Shown here piece after piece: positions 17,077-25,892 of a DNA stretch of 51,978 nt. Position numbers and translations under genes: made by a program. Each line of letters opens with the position of its first letter. Within the stretch, counting starts at the first letter, position 1. A model generated the notes under the pieces. The model saw nothing but the letters and a program-made list of their open reading frames with translations, did not search any database and was not told the origin of the DNA. Source of the stretch: CAYURP01 sp964447175 (GTDB taxonomy: Bacteria > Zixibacteria > MSB-5A5 > SM23-73-2); assembly GCA_964447175.1 (NCBI GenBank), contig CAYURP010000019.1, positions 1-51,978 of the forward strand, given 5' to 3'.

Positions 17077-18315
17077 ATGGATCAAATGCTTAAAAGACTT
17101 AAAAAGCAGAAAGGGATTTCTCTGGTCATTTTGATCATAATGGTGGTTTTTGTAGGAATTATGATGATGGGGATTCACGCTTTCCTGGCTGAGAACATCA
17201 GATTGAGTGATGTGGAAAAGCAAAGAGCCCGATCTTTGTATTTGGCGGAAATGGGAATTTCCGATTCCTTCTGGGAGTTGAAGTATTCGGAAAAGCTTTA
17301 TGGACCTCCTGCTCAGCCCTATGGCCAGATAGATCAGCAAACCGTGAATTTCTTCGACGGAACCTCTGGAACCTATGAGGTCCCGGAACCAACTGACAGC
17401 ATAGTCTCCACAGGTACTTATGGAGATATAACCAGGATATTGAAAGTGGGAATAAATTATTCGACTTCAAGCCAGTATGTTTTCTTTGCCGGAGGTTCGA
17501 ATGATTTCACCTTTGACCGGAATACAGAGATAGTAGGCGATGCCTTTGTGAATGGAAGCGTAACAGTGACTACCCCCACGAATATCGATACCAGCCAGAT
17601 GACGCTCTATCTTCCATCTGGGGAGTCAGCCAGCTATTCGGGTGGAGGAGGATTTCCATATACCACCATTAATCCTGCTCCCACTCTACCTGATTTGAGT
17701 ACCTCGTATTACGATAATTTGATCAGTTTGGCTCAAAGCCAACCGCCGGGTAACGTATGGGTGTGGTTTGATGTGGCTATAGGGGATACTGTGTTGATTA
17801 ATGGAGATGTTGTACTTATGTGGAATGTCGATTTAACCACCACTGGGACTTCAAGCATAGTGGTGGTCACCGGGAATTTAAGTGCATTCTGGAATGTTAC
17901 CTTCTCCGACAGCATACAGCTTATCGTGAATGGAGTGGTTTCTTTTAACCAAAACTGTTCCATAGGAACCTCAGCTGGAAGGAGCGGGAATTTACTCTAT
18001 TCAAACTCTCAATATGTTTCCATGGGGCAAGGCAATACTGTCAACGGCGTAATTGTCTCTAACAATAATCTGGTGATAAATCGATCTTGCACCATCAACG
18101 GACTGATCTATGTAAAGAATCAAGCCAGCGTGGACCGGAGCACGAACATCAATGGTTGTATCTGGTCCAACAGCTTTGCCAGCAACAGGACGGGCAGAAA
18201 TCTGATCCTTAACTGGAACCCAGATTATCTACCCTCTCCCCTACCACCCGGAGTATCTCAACCCGGCTCTCCTGGCACATTTACACTGGTGCAGAACAGT
18301 TGGAAGGAGTTATGA
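17077..18315 (+). CDS. PilX-like pilus assembly protein
   Basis: The 412-residue protein has the PilX N-terminal form: KKQKGISLVILIIMVVFV, a glycine before a hydrophobic helix without the Glu5 of pilins, and then ARSLYLAEMGI, typical of PilX proteins. The rest (about 130-390) is rich in Gly, Ser, Thr and Asn with repeated short strands (INGDVVLMWNVD, NGSVTVTTPTN, NGVIVSNNNLVINRS), which suggests a parallel beta-helix (bactofilin-like, DUF7305-type). It is probably a minor pilin that carries a large exposed domain at the fibre tip, as in adhesins; this is inference. No ribosome binding site precedes the ATG, so it may depend on re-initiation. Its TGA overlaps the ATG of the next gene (ATGA). 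Confidence 0.75.
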   Translation: MDQMLKRLKKQKGISLVILIIMVVFVGIMMMGIHAFLAENIRLSDVEKQRARSLYLAEMGISDSFWELKYSEKLYGPPAQPYGQIDQQTVNFFDGTSGTYEVPEPTDSIVSTGTYGDITRILKVGINYSTSSQYVFFAGGSNDFTFDRNTEIVGDAFVNGSVTVTTPTNIDTSQMTLYLPSGESASYSGGGGFPYTTINPAPTLPDLSTSYYDNLISLAQSQPPGNVWVWFDVAIGDTVLINGDVVLMWNVDLTTTGTSSIVVVTGNLSAFWNVTFSDSIQLIVNGVVSFNQNCSIGTSAGRSGNLLYSNSQYVSMGQGNTVNGVIVSNNNLVINRSCTINGLIYVKNQASVDRSTNINGCIWSNSFASNRTGRNLILNWNPDYLPSPLPPGVSQPGSPGTFTLVQNSWKEL

Positions 18316-18674
18316 GATTAAACCGGAGAGAAGAAAAAGGCTATACTTTAATTGAATTGACAATTACCATTTTACTTCTGGGGCTGGTTTGTTATTCCAT
18401 TGCGGTAATGTCGGTTGAGCTACTCGAAGGAACAACTGAACAAAATCTTCTGGTGAAGGTCGCAAACTTAGCCATCGCGAAAATGGAGGAGGCGACCAGA
18501 ACAGGAACAGCTGTGGTTTCTCAAGGATGGACTCAATCCGCTGACCTGGAGTGGAGAAGGGTGGTGTCCACTTTAAAATCCGATGGAGGAAGTCCAACTT
18601 TAGTTGAGGTGAAAATAGAGATAAGAAAAAATTCGAATATTATTTTTTCACTTGAAAACCATATCGTAGGCTGA
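18312..18674 (+). CDS. Minor pseudopilin (PilV/GspI type)
   Basis: The 120-residue prepilin has leader MRLNRREEKG and processed start Y-T-L-I-E with Glu5, followed by the helix LTITILLLGLVCYSIAVMS. The C-terminal part has the AKMEEATRTGT segment common in PilV/GspI minor pilins. The ATG at 18312 is chosen over a TTG at 18300 because GGAAGGAG lies five bases upstream and the start then overlaps the PilX stop as ATGA. It probably forms part of the initiating tip complex with the next pseudopilin and PilX. Confidence 0.85.
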   Translation: MRLNRREEKGYTLIELTITILLLGLVCYSIAVMSVELLEGTTEQNLLVKVANLAIAKMEEATRTGTAVVSQGWTQSADLEWRRVVSTLKSDGGSPTLVEVKIEIRKNSNIIFSLENHIVG

Positions 18675-18682
18675 AGAAAGTT

Positions 18683-19216
18683 ATGGGGAAAGAAGGATAC
18701 ACCCTGATAGAACTTATCATAGTCCTTATGATCTTAGGGCTTCTGGTTTCCGTTACTGCAACTATCTTAGTTGCCTTGGTGTCATCCTTTGAGCTTTCCC
18801 AGAACAAAAACTCAGTTGCCTTTATAGCCCAGAGGGCTTTGACCAAGATATCTGATCAGATAAGGCAAGCAACTTTTTCGCCTGATAGCCTTAAACCCTG
18901 GGTTAGTTCTGATGGAAAAATATTGAAGTTCTTTCTTAATGCGAATTATGCTGATTCCACAAGATACTATTTTACAGCATCCGGATCAGATACTTTTCTT
19001 TATCGGTCCTATCAGGGAGGGACCGGGGAGCTGATACCTGATTTCTCTCAGAAGATGGTTAGTTACCTCAAAGGAAATTTCTCTGTTGATAGCTCAGCCA
19101 CAGGTTACTCCGCCACTGGCAGGGTGAACGTCGATCTAAATGTGGGTAGAAGGTATGGTTCAGAACCTGATTCTCAAAGTTTCTCAATGCAGATTTACCT
19201 AAGAAATTATCAGTAG
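18683..19216 (+). CDS. Minor pseudopilin (PilW/GspJ type)
   Basis: The 177-residue prepilin has a very short leader MGKEG, then Y-T-L-I-E with Glu5 and a helix LIIVLMILGLLVSVTATILV. The segment AFIAQRALTKISDQIRQATFSPDS and its size are typical of the GspJ/PilW class of tip pseudopilins. It lies eight bases after the preceding pseudopilin gene and before pilM. Three pilin-like proteins plus PilX in a row give a complete set of one major and three minor subunits. Confidence 0.85.
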   Translation: MGKEGYTLIELIIVLMILGLLVSVTATILVALVSSFELSQNKNSVAFIAQRALTKISDQIRQATFSPDSLKPWVSSDGKILKFFLNANYADSTRYYFTASGSDTFLYRSYQGGTGELIPDFSQKMVSYLKGNFSVDSSATGYSATGRVNVDLNVGRRYGSEPDSQSFSMQIYLRNYQ

Positions 19217-19223
19217 GAAATCT

Positions 19224-20456
19224 ATGAGCCAGCAGAAACCAGATACTTTGAAGAACGAAAAGGAAATGAAGACAAAAGCAGTTCCAGGAACATCGGAGAC
19301 ATCCATCTCCAAACCCAAAGTGAGAGTGAGTAAAAAAAGAAACCTTTTACAGTATTTGGGGTATCAAAGAACCGGTGCCTTTCTGGGGCTGGATATAGGC
19401 AGTTTCTCCGTGAAAATGGTTGAGCTGAAAAAATTAAAAGATAAGTTTATTCTCCTCAATGCAGATCTGGAGAAGATATATGATCCTTCAGAGGATGAGG
19501 ATTTACTTCCTAAGATTACTTTGAGCCAGGATTCGACTTCGATAATAATTAAAAGCATTAGACAGGTATTGAAGGAGCAAAGCAACAAGCTGGACCGGGT
19601 GGTTACGTCTTTACCCGGAAATTTGGTGGTGGAAAGGTTCATAAAAGTTCCATCTTTGAAGAAAAGAGAACTGGAGGAGATATTGCAGTGGGAAGCCCAA
19701 AAGTACCTTAATCATCCTTTAAATGAAATCGTCTTTGATTATTCCGTAATAGGAGAGGATAAAGAGGATAACAAGCTGGAAATTCTCCTGACAGTTAGCC
19801 CGAAGCAGGAAATCAAAAACCATTTAAATTTACTTCAAGCATCTGGCTTTAAACCAAAAGCTCTGGAAACCATATCCCAGGCTTTGCATAATGCCCTGGT
19901 AAACACCATCTCATTCGAAGATGAAGTAGTTGCATTAGTGGATATAGGAGCCAAATTCAGCACCCTGAATATCTCCCAGGCCGGTCTTCTCAGGTTCTCC
20001 CGGGGTATAAAAATCGGAGGGCACCATTTAACCCAAGCCCTGGCTAATGATTTGAGCTGGAGCATAAAAAAAGCTGAAGGCTTTAAGAAAAGGTTAGGTC
20101 TTTTTTCGAGTGAGGAGTTTAAATCTCAAAAAGAAGAAGAACCGGACGGAAATACGAACCTGATCCAGGGAGTGATTAACGATTATCTGGAGAAATTGAC
20201 CACCGAGATAGAGCGTTCCTTTGAATACTATCTGACCGAATCTGGAAAGGAGAGGATCGATCTTCTCCTTATAACTGGAGGTGGCTCTAAACTTAAAAAT
20301 CTGGACCGATCTCTTGAGGAAAAGCTGAAGGTGAAAACCAAAATCTTCAACCCTCTGGCATATGTTCTCAAGGATGAGGAGTTGAATGAAGATGAGGAGG
20401 ATTGGGGTCCATATCTGACAGTTGCCTTTGGCTCTGCCACCTGGAGTGAAAAATAA
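19224..20456 (+). CDS. pilM: Pilus assembly protein PilM (actin-like)
   Basis: This 410-residue protein has an actin-like FtsA/PilM fold: the phosphate-1 motif FLGLDIGSFSVKMVELKK begins near residue 52, VVTSLPG follows near 130, VVALVDIGAKFSTLNI near 235 and LLITGGGSKLKNLD near 350. PilM binds ATP and the PilN N-terminus at the cytoplasmic face of the pilus machine. About 50 polar, low-complexity residues precede the fold, an extension not needed by the family. The TAA is followed directly by the pilN ATG, and the order M-N-O-P-Q is the classical one. Confidence 0.92.
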   Translation: MSQQKPDTLKNEKEMKTKAVPGTSETSISKPKVRVSKKRNLLQYLGYQRTGAFLGLDIGSFSVKMVELKKLKDKFILLNADLEKIYDPSEDEDLLPKITLSQDSTSIIIKSIRQVLKEQSNKLDRVVTSLPGNLVVERFIKVPSLKKRELEEILQWEAQKYLNHPLNEIVFDYSVIGEDKEDNKLEILLTVSPKQEIKNHLNLLQASGFKPKALETISQALHNALVNTISFEDEVVALVDIGAKFSTLNISQAGLLRFSRGIKIGGHHLTQALANDLSWSIKKAEGFKKRLGLFSSEEFKSQKEEEPDGNTNLIQGVINDYLEKLTTEIERSFEYYLTESGKERIDLLLITGGGSKLKNLDRSLEEKLKVKTKIFNPLAYVLKDEELNEDEEDWGPYLTVAFGSATWSEK

Positions 20457-21065
20457 ATGACTCATAATCTATTACATAAAAGAATTAACTTAATACCAGA
20501 GGAACTCAGGTTAAGACAAAGATACCCTATAAATAAGATTATCTCTAACTGCATCCTTTTGTCTTTAATTGCCTCAGGCTTGATCTATCTTTATCAGATA
20601 ACCAACATCGAAAGATACAAAAATAAAATCGCTGCCTATCAGATGGTAAAGGGAAAACTGGAAAATGAAAAGACTGATCTGGAAAATGCCCTTTTATTTT
20701 TGAATGAGATTTCAGTAAAGGAAACAGGAATAGAAAAAATTGCCAAAGCCAAAGTAAAAATATTCGAGCAAGGAATAATCTTCTCTGATAAGCTGAAGAT
20801 TTTGACTCAAGCCCTGCCCCCTACCCTATGGTTAAATCACGTATCTGTAAAGGATGAAGAGCTCAAGAGTAAGGAAAAACCTAAAATTATCAAAGGGATG
20901 ATTCTCAAAGGGGAATCACTGGGGAGCAACGGAATAACCGAACTTCTGAAAAATCTGGAGGATTCAGGTGTTTTCTCTGAGGTAAGCCTGGAATACGGAG
21001 AGAAGAAAAAGTTGGGTAACAATACGGTTTTCGATTTTGAGATAAGGGCACAGATGAAAAGGTGA
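20457..21065 (+). CDS. pilN: Pilus alignment protein PilN
   Basis: This 202-residue protein has the PilN hallmark INLIPEELR at residues 10-18, which binds PilM, then one membrane helix (about 28-46) and a periplasmic coiled coil and ferredoxin-like domain. It joins PilM to PilO. The ATG directly abuts the pilM stop and GGAG lies ten bases upstream. Its TGA lies eight bases ahead of the preferred pilO start. Confidence 0.9.
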   Translation: MTHNLLHKRINLIPEELRLRQRYPINKIISNCILLSLIASGLIYLYQITNIERYKNKIAAYQMVKGKLENEKTDLENALLFLNEISVKETGIEKIAKAKVKIFEQGIIFSDKLKILTQALPPTLWLNHVSVKDEELKSKEKPKIIKGMILKGESLGSNGITELLKNLEDSGVFSEVSLEYGEKKKLGNNTVFDFEIRAQMKR

Positions 21066-21070
21066 GAAAG

Positions 21071-21637
21071 ATGGGATTGGACAGACATAACATAACTGCA
21101 CTTCTCCCTTCTGGGTTAGTGGTTTTGATTTTTGTAATCGGGGTAGGGTTTTTCTACCTCTTCTCCCCTTCTGCCAAATCGCTTAAAACACTTAAAATTC
21201 AAGCTGCTATATTGGAAAACGAAATTGAATCCATAAATAAAGAAGACTTGCCCCAGCTTAGAGAAAAGCAATTGGCATTTTCCAATATGGGGGAAAACTA
21301 CCAGAATTTCGCGGAGATGATACTGGAGGCAGAGAAAAGAATCCCGGTCAAAGAAGATTTTGGCTCATTTGTAGAACAGCTTTTCCTGGCAGCTAAGGAA
21401 TCAAAGGTGGATTTTCTCCGGGTCCGGTGTGAAGGGGAAAACAAACTCCAGGATTACAGCCAGCTATCAGTTGAGATCCAGGTGAGAGCCGATTTTCTCA
21501 ATTTAGGCGAATATTTGGAAAGAATAGAAAGTATGCAAAGAATCACTACTATAGACCGATTTAATATAAATAGAGTGGATTATGGCTCTACAGTAGAGGC
21601 AGAGCTTTTTGTCTCCACCTATTTTGTAGAGGAATAA
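21071..21637 (+). CDS. pilO: Pilus alignment protein PilO
   Basis: The protein has a membrane helix (about 12-34, GLVVLIFVIGVGFFYLF), a coiled coil and a periplasmic ferredoxin-like domain with the PilO pattern FGSFVEQLFLAAKES...VQVRADFLNLGEYLERIESM. It pairs with PilN in the alignment subcomplex. I chose ATG 21071, giving 188 residues, because GGTGA sits six bases upstream; a GTG at 21062 overlapping the pilN stop would add three residues. It is followed by the PilP-like gene after one base. Confidence 0.9.
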   Translation: MGLDRHNITALLPSGLVVLIFVIGVGFFYLFSPSAKSLKTLKIQAAILENEIESINKEDLPQLREKQLAFSNMGENYQNFAEMILEAEKRIPVKEDFGSFVEQLFLAAKESKVDFLRVRCEGENKLQDYSQLSVEIQVRADFLNLGEYLERIESMQRITTIDRFNINRVDYGSTVEAELFVSTYFVEE

Positions 21638-21638
21638 G

Positions 21639-22103
21639 ATGAAAATGCGAAATAAAATAATCCTTTTTATTCTGGTTTTAATCCTGTTTCTGCTATTCTC
21701 TTTTACTCCAATTGAGTCAGCGCAGTGGAATGTGAACAAAATCACCCAGGAAAAGAAGATCAAAGGGGATTTAGATTTAAATAAGTTCCGCAAGAATCTT
21801 GATTTCATCCTGGATTTAGAAACTAAATCCAGTTATTTTACCTGGGGAAGAAATCCCTTTGAGCTACCAGCAAAACTCTGGGGCGGAAAATCAGAAATGG
21901 GTCAGATGGAAACTAAAAGCTCTGTTTCTTCTTCCTTCAAATTAAATGGAGTGATGATTAAAGGGAAAGAAGCCTGGGCTATTATTGACGGAAATGTAGC
22001 CAAGGTGGGAGATCATATCTCCGGCTGGGTTGTCGAGAAAATCGAGATGGGTAAGGTAGTTATAAGATCGGGTCAAACCCGGGAAGTCCTTCTTTTGGAC
22101 TGA
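21639..22103 (+). CDS. PilP/GspC-like pilotin-side protein
   Basis: This 154-residue protein has an N-terminal hydrophobic anchor (about 5-24) and a C-terminal small beta domain (about 100-154) of PilP/GspC type: FKLNGVMIKGKEAWAIIDG, then AKVGDHISGW and VVIRSGQTREVLLLD. PilP links the PilN/PilO subcomplex to the secretin. Typical PilP is a lipoprotein; here no lipobox cysteine is present, so the anchor is a membrane helix as in GspC. Position between pilO and the secretin supports the role strongly although the sequence is divergent. Confidence 0.82.
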   Translation: MKMRNKIILFILVLILFLLFSFTPIESAQWNVNKITQEKKIKGDLDLNKFRKNLDFILDLETKSSYFTWGRNPFELPAKLWGGKSEMGQMETKSSVSSSFKLNGVMIKGKEAWAIIDGNVAKVGDHISGWVVEKIEMGKVVIRSGQTREVLLLD

Positions 22104-22114
22104 GGAGGAAAATT

Positions 22115-23209
22115 GTGTTGAAAAATAAAATTATCTGGATGGGACTGATTGCATTTTGCTGTCTGTTTTTATTTCTGCTGGAGGTCAATCTGCAAGCTGA
22201 ATCAAATTCCGTGGTGGAACAAATCCAAATCGGGGATAATGACCTGACCATAAGCCTGGATTTGAAGGATACAGATCTTTTGGATGTGCTGCGTACCATC
22301 TCTAAAGTTTCGGGATTAAACCTAGTGGCTTCAGACGAGATCCAGGGAAAGGTCACCGCAAGATTTAATGAGGTTAAAGTGTTTGAAGCCTTATCCACCA
22401 TTTTGAGATCCTGCGGCTACGGTTATGTAAAAGAAGGTAATGTTATCAGAGTGATGAAAATGGATCCGGAACTTCTGGGGATAGATCGAAGAACTCCCCT
22501 GGTGCTTATCCAGTCCAAAATAGTTGAGGTCACACTGGATAAATCCCACCAGATGGGTGTCAATTGGCAGAAGCTGGGCTTTAACTGGGATAAGGAGAAC
22601 GTACAGGGAGAGGCACAGACCTCCTTCCCACAGAATAACAGTGGTTTGACCCTAAACATTTTCAATCACGATGTGGATGTTCTGATTCAGGCTTTATCCA
22701 CTGAGACTAAAGCTGAGATCCTATCCCAGCCCAAGATAGTTTCTCTGGACAACAAACAGGCAAAGATTTTAGTGGGAGAGAAAGTGGCATATCAGCAGAG
22801 TTTTGGTCAGGCCGCAGCGGGAATAACCACCACCTCGGTATTATTTGAGGATGTGGGGATTCAGCTTACCGTGACCCCGCATGTGAGAGGAGACAACTTC
22901 ATTATCATGGAAATCCATTCTGAGGTCAGTGCCGTAAAGGAATGGAGAACCTTAAGCAACGGAGATGAGGTCCCCATAATCAGCACAAAACAGACCGATA
23001 CCCAGGTGATGATCAGGGACAACTCCACCCTGGTAATCGGTGGTTTGGTAAATACAGAGAAAAGGGAATCTGTATCCAAGGTTCCCCTTCTGGGGAATAT
23101 CCCACTTTTAGGTTACATTTTCAAACACAAAAAAATTGAAGATATTAAAAAGGAACTTATGGTGTTTATTACTCCCCAGCTTTTAACCAACGAGGATTTC
23201 GGTAAGTAA
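22115..23209 (+). CDS. pilQ: Short secretin, PilQ/GspD family
   Basis: This 364-residue secretin has a signal peptide (about 1-27), an N0-like domain (about 45-125, LDLKDTDLLDVLRTISKVSG...ARFNEVKVFEALSTILRS), and the secretin C-domain (about 150-360) with VPLLGNIPLLGYIFKHKK near the end. It forms the outer-membrane ring through which the pilus passes. PilQ proteins usually exceed 600 residues and bear AMIN domains and an N1 domain, all missing here. The start GTG 22115 follows GAGGAGG with six bases between; a TTG at 22118 is the next option. The gene follows the PilP-like gene by 11 bases. Confidence 0.9.
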   Translation: MLKNKIIWMGLIAFCCLFLFLLEVNLQAESNSVVEQIQIGDNDLTISLDLKDTDLLDVLRTISKVSGLNLVASDEIQGKVTARFNEVKVFEALSTILRSCGYGYVKEGNVIRVMKMDPELLGIDRRTPLVLIQSKIVEVTLDKSHQMGVNWQKLGFNWDKENVQGEAQTSFPQNNSGLTLNIFNHDVDVLIQALSTETKAEILSQPKIVSLDNKQAKILVGEKVAYQQSFGQAAAGITTTSVLFEDVGIQLTVTPHVRGDNFIIMEIHSEVSAVKEWRTLSNGDEVPIISTKQTDTQVMIRDNSTLVIGGLVNTEKRESVSKVPLLGNIPLLGYIFKHKKIEDIKKELMVFITPQLLTNEDFGK

Positions 23210-23229
23210 AAGGGAAAGGTTTAATCTCG

Positions 23230-24984
23230 ATGCCAACCACTGAACCCAAATTTACTTTAAAGTTTCTGGACAGGTTAGGAGATCAAATGGTGGAGGAAGG
23301 TCTTCTATCCTCAGAACAACTTCAAGAGGCATTAAAGGAGAAGAACCGAACCAGAAGACCTCTGGGTGAAGTCCTTTTAGGTATGGATCTGGTCTCTTTG
23401 GAGGAATTAAACGAGTTCATTGCCAAACAGCTGGCTCTACCCACTGTGGATTTGTCCTCCTATACCATTGATCCTGAGGTGATCTCATTATTCGATGAGA
23501 AAGTAGCCCGGAAATATAAGATAATTCCCCTGTTCAAAATCGAGAATGTGCTAACCATAGCTATGGCTGATCCTCTGGATATCTTTGCCCTGGATAATGT
23601 GAAAGGTATGGTTCAATTCGAAATCGAACCGGTGATAGCTTCTGAGCAAAGCATTATCAAAACCATTGATCATTTCTTTGGAGTCAAAGACTATATTCAG
23701 GAAATGGTCGGGGATATGGAAAAAGAGAAAAACAAGGAGCTGGTTTTAGACAATGAATCCTCAGTTAAAGAGGCAGAGGAGTTCATCCAGGACAAGCCCA
23801 TAATAAAGATCGTAAATTCCATTATTGCTCAGGCAGTTCAGGAAGAGGCAAGCGACATCCACATAGAGCCGGAAAAGGATAATCTGAGAATCAGATTCCG
23901 GGTAGATGGTTTTTTATATGACGTTTCCATTCTGCCTAAGAAATACCATCTGCCCATAATCTCCAGGATTAAAATCCAGGCAAAAATGGATATCGGAGAA
24001 AAAAGAAAACCCCAGGATGGTAAGATCCACCTGGTCTGGGACAATGAAAAAGTGGACCTGAGGATCTCCACCTATCCAGTGGTTTACGGGGAGAAAATGG
24101 CTATCCGAATTCTGGATTTAAGCAAAGCCCAGGTAAAGCTGGGGCAGATCGGTTTATCCGAGGAGAATCTGGAAAAATACCAGGAGATCATCAAAGGTGG
24201 CACGGGAATAGTTCTGGTAACCGGACCCACGGGAAGCGGAAAGACCACCACCCTTTATGCCACTTTGAATTATATTAACTCAGGGGAGCTGAACATCACC
24301 ACCATTGAAGATCCCATAGAATATCAGCTTGAAAATATAAATCAGGGGCAGGTGGATGAAAAAGCCGGGATCACCTTCCCCACTGCTTTAAGGACCATCT
24401 TGCGTCAGGATCCGGACGTGATAATGGTGGGCGAGATCCGAGACAAGGAAACTGCTGAGTTAGCCATCCAGGCAGCTTTGACCGGTCACTTAGTCTTAAG
24501 TACCTTGCATACCAACGATGCAGCCGGTGCCATTACCCGGCTTCTGGATATGGGAATAGAGCCCTTCCTCCTCTCCTCCACTATTAAAGGAGTAATGGCC
24601 CAGAGACTGGTCAGACTCATCTGCCCTAAATGTAAAAAATCCCATCAGCCTAATCCAGAGATATTAGAGAAACTGGGATATGAAGGTGAGATGGAAAACT
24701 TAAATCTATATCAGGGAGGAGGCTGCTCCTTCTGCAGAAACTCCGGATATAAAGGCAGGACAGGAATCTTTGAGCTTCTGGTAAGCAGCGACAGGATATC
24801 CGATCTGATTGCAAACAAAAGTCCCAGCTATATGATAAAAGAAGAAGCTGTAAAAACCGGAATGGTCCCCCTGGGGCAGGATGCCCTTTCAAAAGTATTA
24901 AAAGGATTGACCACCTTGGAGGAGATAGTCAGGGTAATCGGAGTTACCAGGAAAAAGCCAACAGAAAAAGCAATCCCCAAATAA
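23230..24984 (+). CDS. pilB: Pilus extension ATPase PilB/GspE
   Basis: The 584-residue ATPase has a GspE N-terminal domain (about 10-165), a linker, and the ATPase core. Walker A GPTGSGKTT begins at G332 (332-340). The Asp box includes DIHIEPEKD, and Walker B lies in DVIMVGEIRD, with a His box following (TGHLVLSTLHTND). A tetracysteine zinc site is at C465, C468, C499 and C502. It drives pilus extension (or pseudopilus secretion) with PilC. It is the last gene of the operon. No pilT retraction ATPase or prepilin peptidase pilD lies nearby, so these, if present, are elsewhere. A type II secretion function cannot be excluded. Confidence 0.93.
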   Translation: MPTTEPKFTLKFLDRLGDQMVEEGLLSSEQLQEALKEKNRTRRPLGEVLLGMDLVSLEELNEFIAKQLALPTVDLSSYTIDPEVISLFDEKVARKYKIIPLFKIENVLTIAMADPLDIFALDNVKGMVQFEIEPVIASEQSIIKTIDHFFGVKDYIQEMVGDMEKEKNKELVLDNESSVKEAEEFIQDKPIIKIVNSIIAQAVQEEASDIHIEPEKDNLRIRFRVDGFLYDVSILPKKYHLPIISRIKIQAKMDIGEKRKPQDGKIHLVWDNEKVDLRISTYPVVYGEKMAIRILDLSKAQVKLGQIGLSEENLEKYQEIIKGGTGIVLVTGPTGSGKTTTLYATLNYINSGELNITTIEDPIEYQLENINQGQVDEKAGITFPTALRTILRQDPDVIMVGEIRDKETAELAIQAALTGHLVLSTLHTNDAAGAITRLLDMGIEPFLLSSTIKGVMAQRLVRLICPKCKKSHQPNPEILEKLGYEGEMENLNLYQGGGCSFCRNSGYKGRTGIFELLVSSDRISDLIANKSPSYMIKEEAVKTGMVPLGQDALSKVLKGLTTLEEIVRVIGVTRKKPTEKAIPK

Positions 24985-25035
24985 ATCTAATAATTTCTGT
25001 TTCAAAACATCCCCACCATTCTTATTTTTTGGAGT

Positions 25036-25057
25036 GTCAAGCTTCAGCTTGACTTTT
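25036..25057 (+). terminator. Possible terminator of the pilus operon
   Basis: GTCAAGCT (25036-25043) and AGCTTGAC (25046-25053) form a perfect eight-base stem with a two-base loop, followed by TTTT, 51 bases after the pilB stop. The same palindrome could be a dispersed repeat, and the U-run is short. Confidence 0.5.
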
Positions 25058-25210
25058 CAAATAACCGGTAAATTCATGGAACAGGTTTATGTGTAAAGCA
25101 AAACATTAAAACAATAACGTAACTCATTGCTACTATTATAATTATGCAGATACATTTAATATATTTTCAATTGAGATTCTATTACGGGCTAAGTTCATAA
25201 TAGAAACCTC

Positions 25211-25238
25211 TTGACTTAAAAGATAAATCAAATAGAAT
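25211..25238 (+). promoter_or_regulatory. Probable sigma70 promoter of the CDF-type transporter
   Basis: TTGACT (25211-25216), 16 bases, TAGAAT (25233-25238), about 37 bases before the ATG at 25275. This would start transcription just before the palindrome at 25257-25274. Confidence 0.5.
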
Positions 25239-25256
25239 GGAACAAAATCAGGTGCA

Positions 25257-25274
25257 AATCTCTGTTCAGAGATT
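25257..25274 (+). promoter_or_regulatory. Perfect palindrome directly against the start codon
   Basis: AATCTCTG (25257-25264) and CAGAGATT (25267-25274) pair over eight bases with a two-base loop; the next three bases are the ATG of the transporter gene. The only Shine-Dalgarno-like bases (AGAGA) are in the right arm. It may be a protein-binding operator downstream of the promoter or an RNA hairpin that blocks translation. Confidence 0.55.
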
Positions 25275-25886
25275 ATGGATTCACGTTTACATAATAAAGC
25301 ATTGCATTTGTCCTACTTCACAGTGGGATACAACATATTAGAGGGAGGGATATCAATTTTTGCAGGGATATTGGCTGGGAGCATTGCTCTGGTGGGATTT
25401 GGACTGGATAGTTTTGTGGAATCCCTCTCCGGCGGGGTGATGATCTGGAGGTTCAGGCAACATGGGAAGATATCAGAGGAACAAGAGGAAAGAATCGAGA
25501 AAAAAGCGGTAAAACTGGTTGGTTATACTTTCTTCGTCCTGGGTGTCTATGTTTTGTATGAATCCGTGAAGAAACTATATTTTGGCGAAATTCCGAATCC
25601 CAGCCTCTTAGGAATTATCATAGCTATCATATCTTTGATAGTAATGCCTATTCTGTTTCTTATGAAATACAGGACCGGAAAATCGATAAAAAGTAGAAGT
25701 CTGATTGCAGACTCCAAAGAGACACTGGCTTGTATGTTTTTGTCTGGTGCCCTCTTAATCGGATTGGGATTAAATTACCTTTTTGAGCTGTGGCAGGCAG
25801 ACCCCATTGTGGGATTAGTAATTGTGATCTTTTTATTTAAAGAGGGATATACTACGTTGAAGGAAGAAGAATTGTGCGGTTGTTGA
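25275..25886 (+). CDS. CDF-type cation transporter, membrane domain only
   Basis: The 203-residue protein has five to six membrane helices and the metal-site motifs expected in a cation diffusion facilitator, in altered form: GFGLDSFVES in helix 2 and ADSKETLACM in the second last helix region, then WQADPIVGLVI. The usual cytoplasmic metal-binding domain is absent, so it belongs to the short CDF group. It probably exports divalent metal with proton exchange; the metal is unknown, and the Asp/Glu instead of His suggests a non-zinc ion (inference). The end ELCGC has two cysteines. A promoter and a palindrome lie just upstream. It meets the convergent gene 25893-27563 with only six bases between stops. 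Confidence 0.75.
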   Translation: MDSRLHNKALHLSYFTVGYNILEGGISIFAGILAGSIALVGFGLDSFVESLSGGVMIWRFRQHGKISEEQEERIEKKAVKLVGYTFFVLGVYVLYESVKKLYFGEIPNPSLLGIIIAIISLIVMPILFLMKYRTGKSIKSRSLIADSKETLACMFLSGALLIGLGLNYLFELWQADPIVGLVIVIFLFKEGYTTLKEEELCGC

Positions 25887-25892
25887 TTTTAT

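Noticed and set aside
18300..18311. TTG start of the second pseudopilin
   Set aside because: ATG 18312 has GGAAGGAG upstream, overlaps the stop of PilX as ATGA, and gives a proper prepilin leader.
21062..21070. GTG start of pilO
   Set aside because: It lacks a ribosome binding site; ATG 21071 has GGTGA six bases before it.
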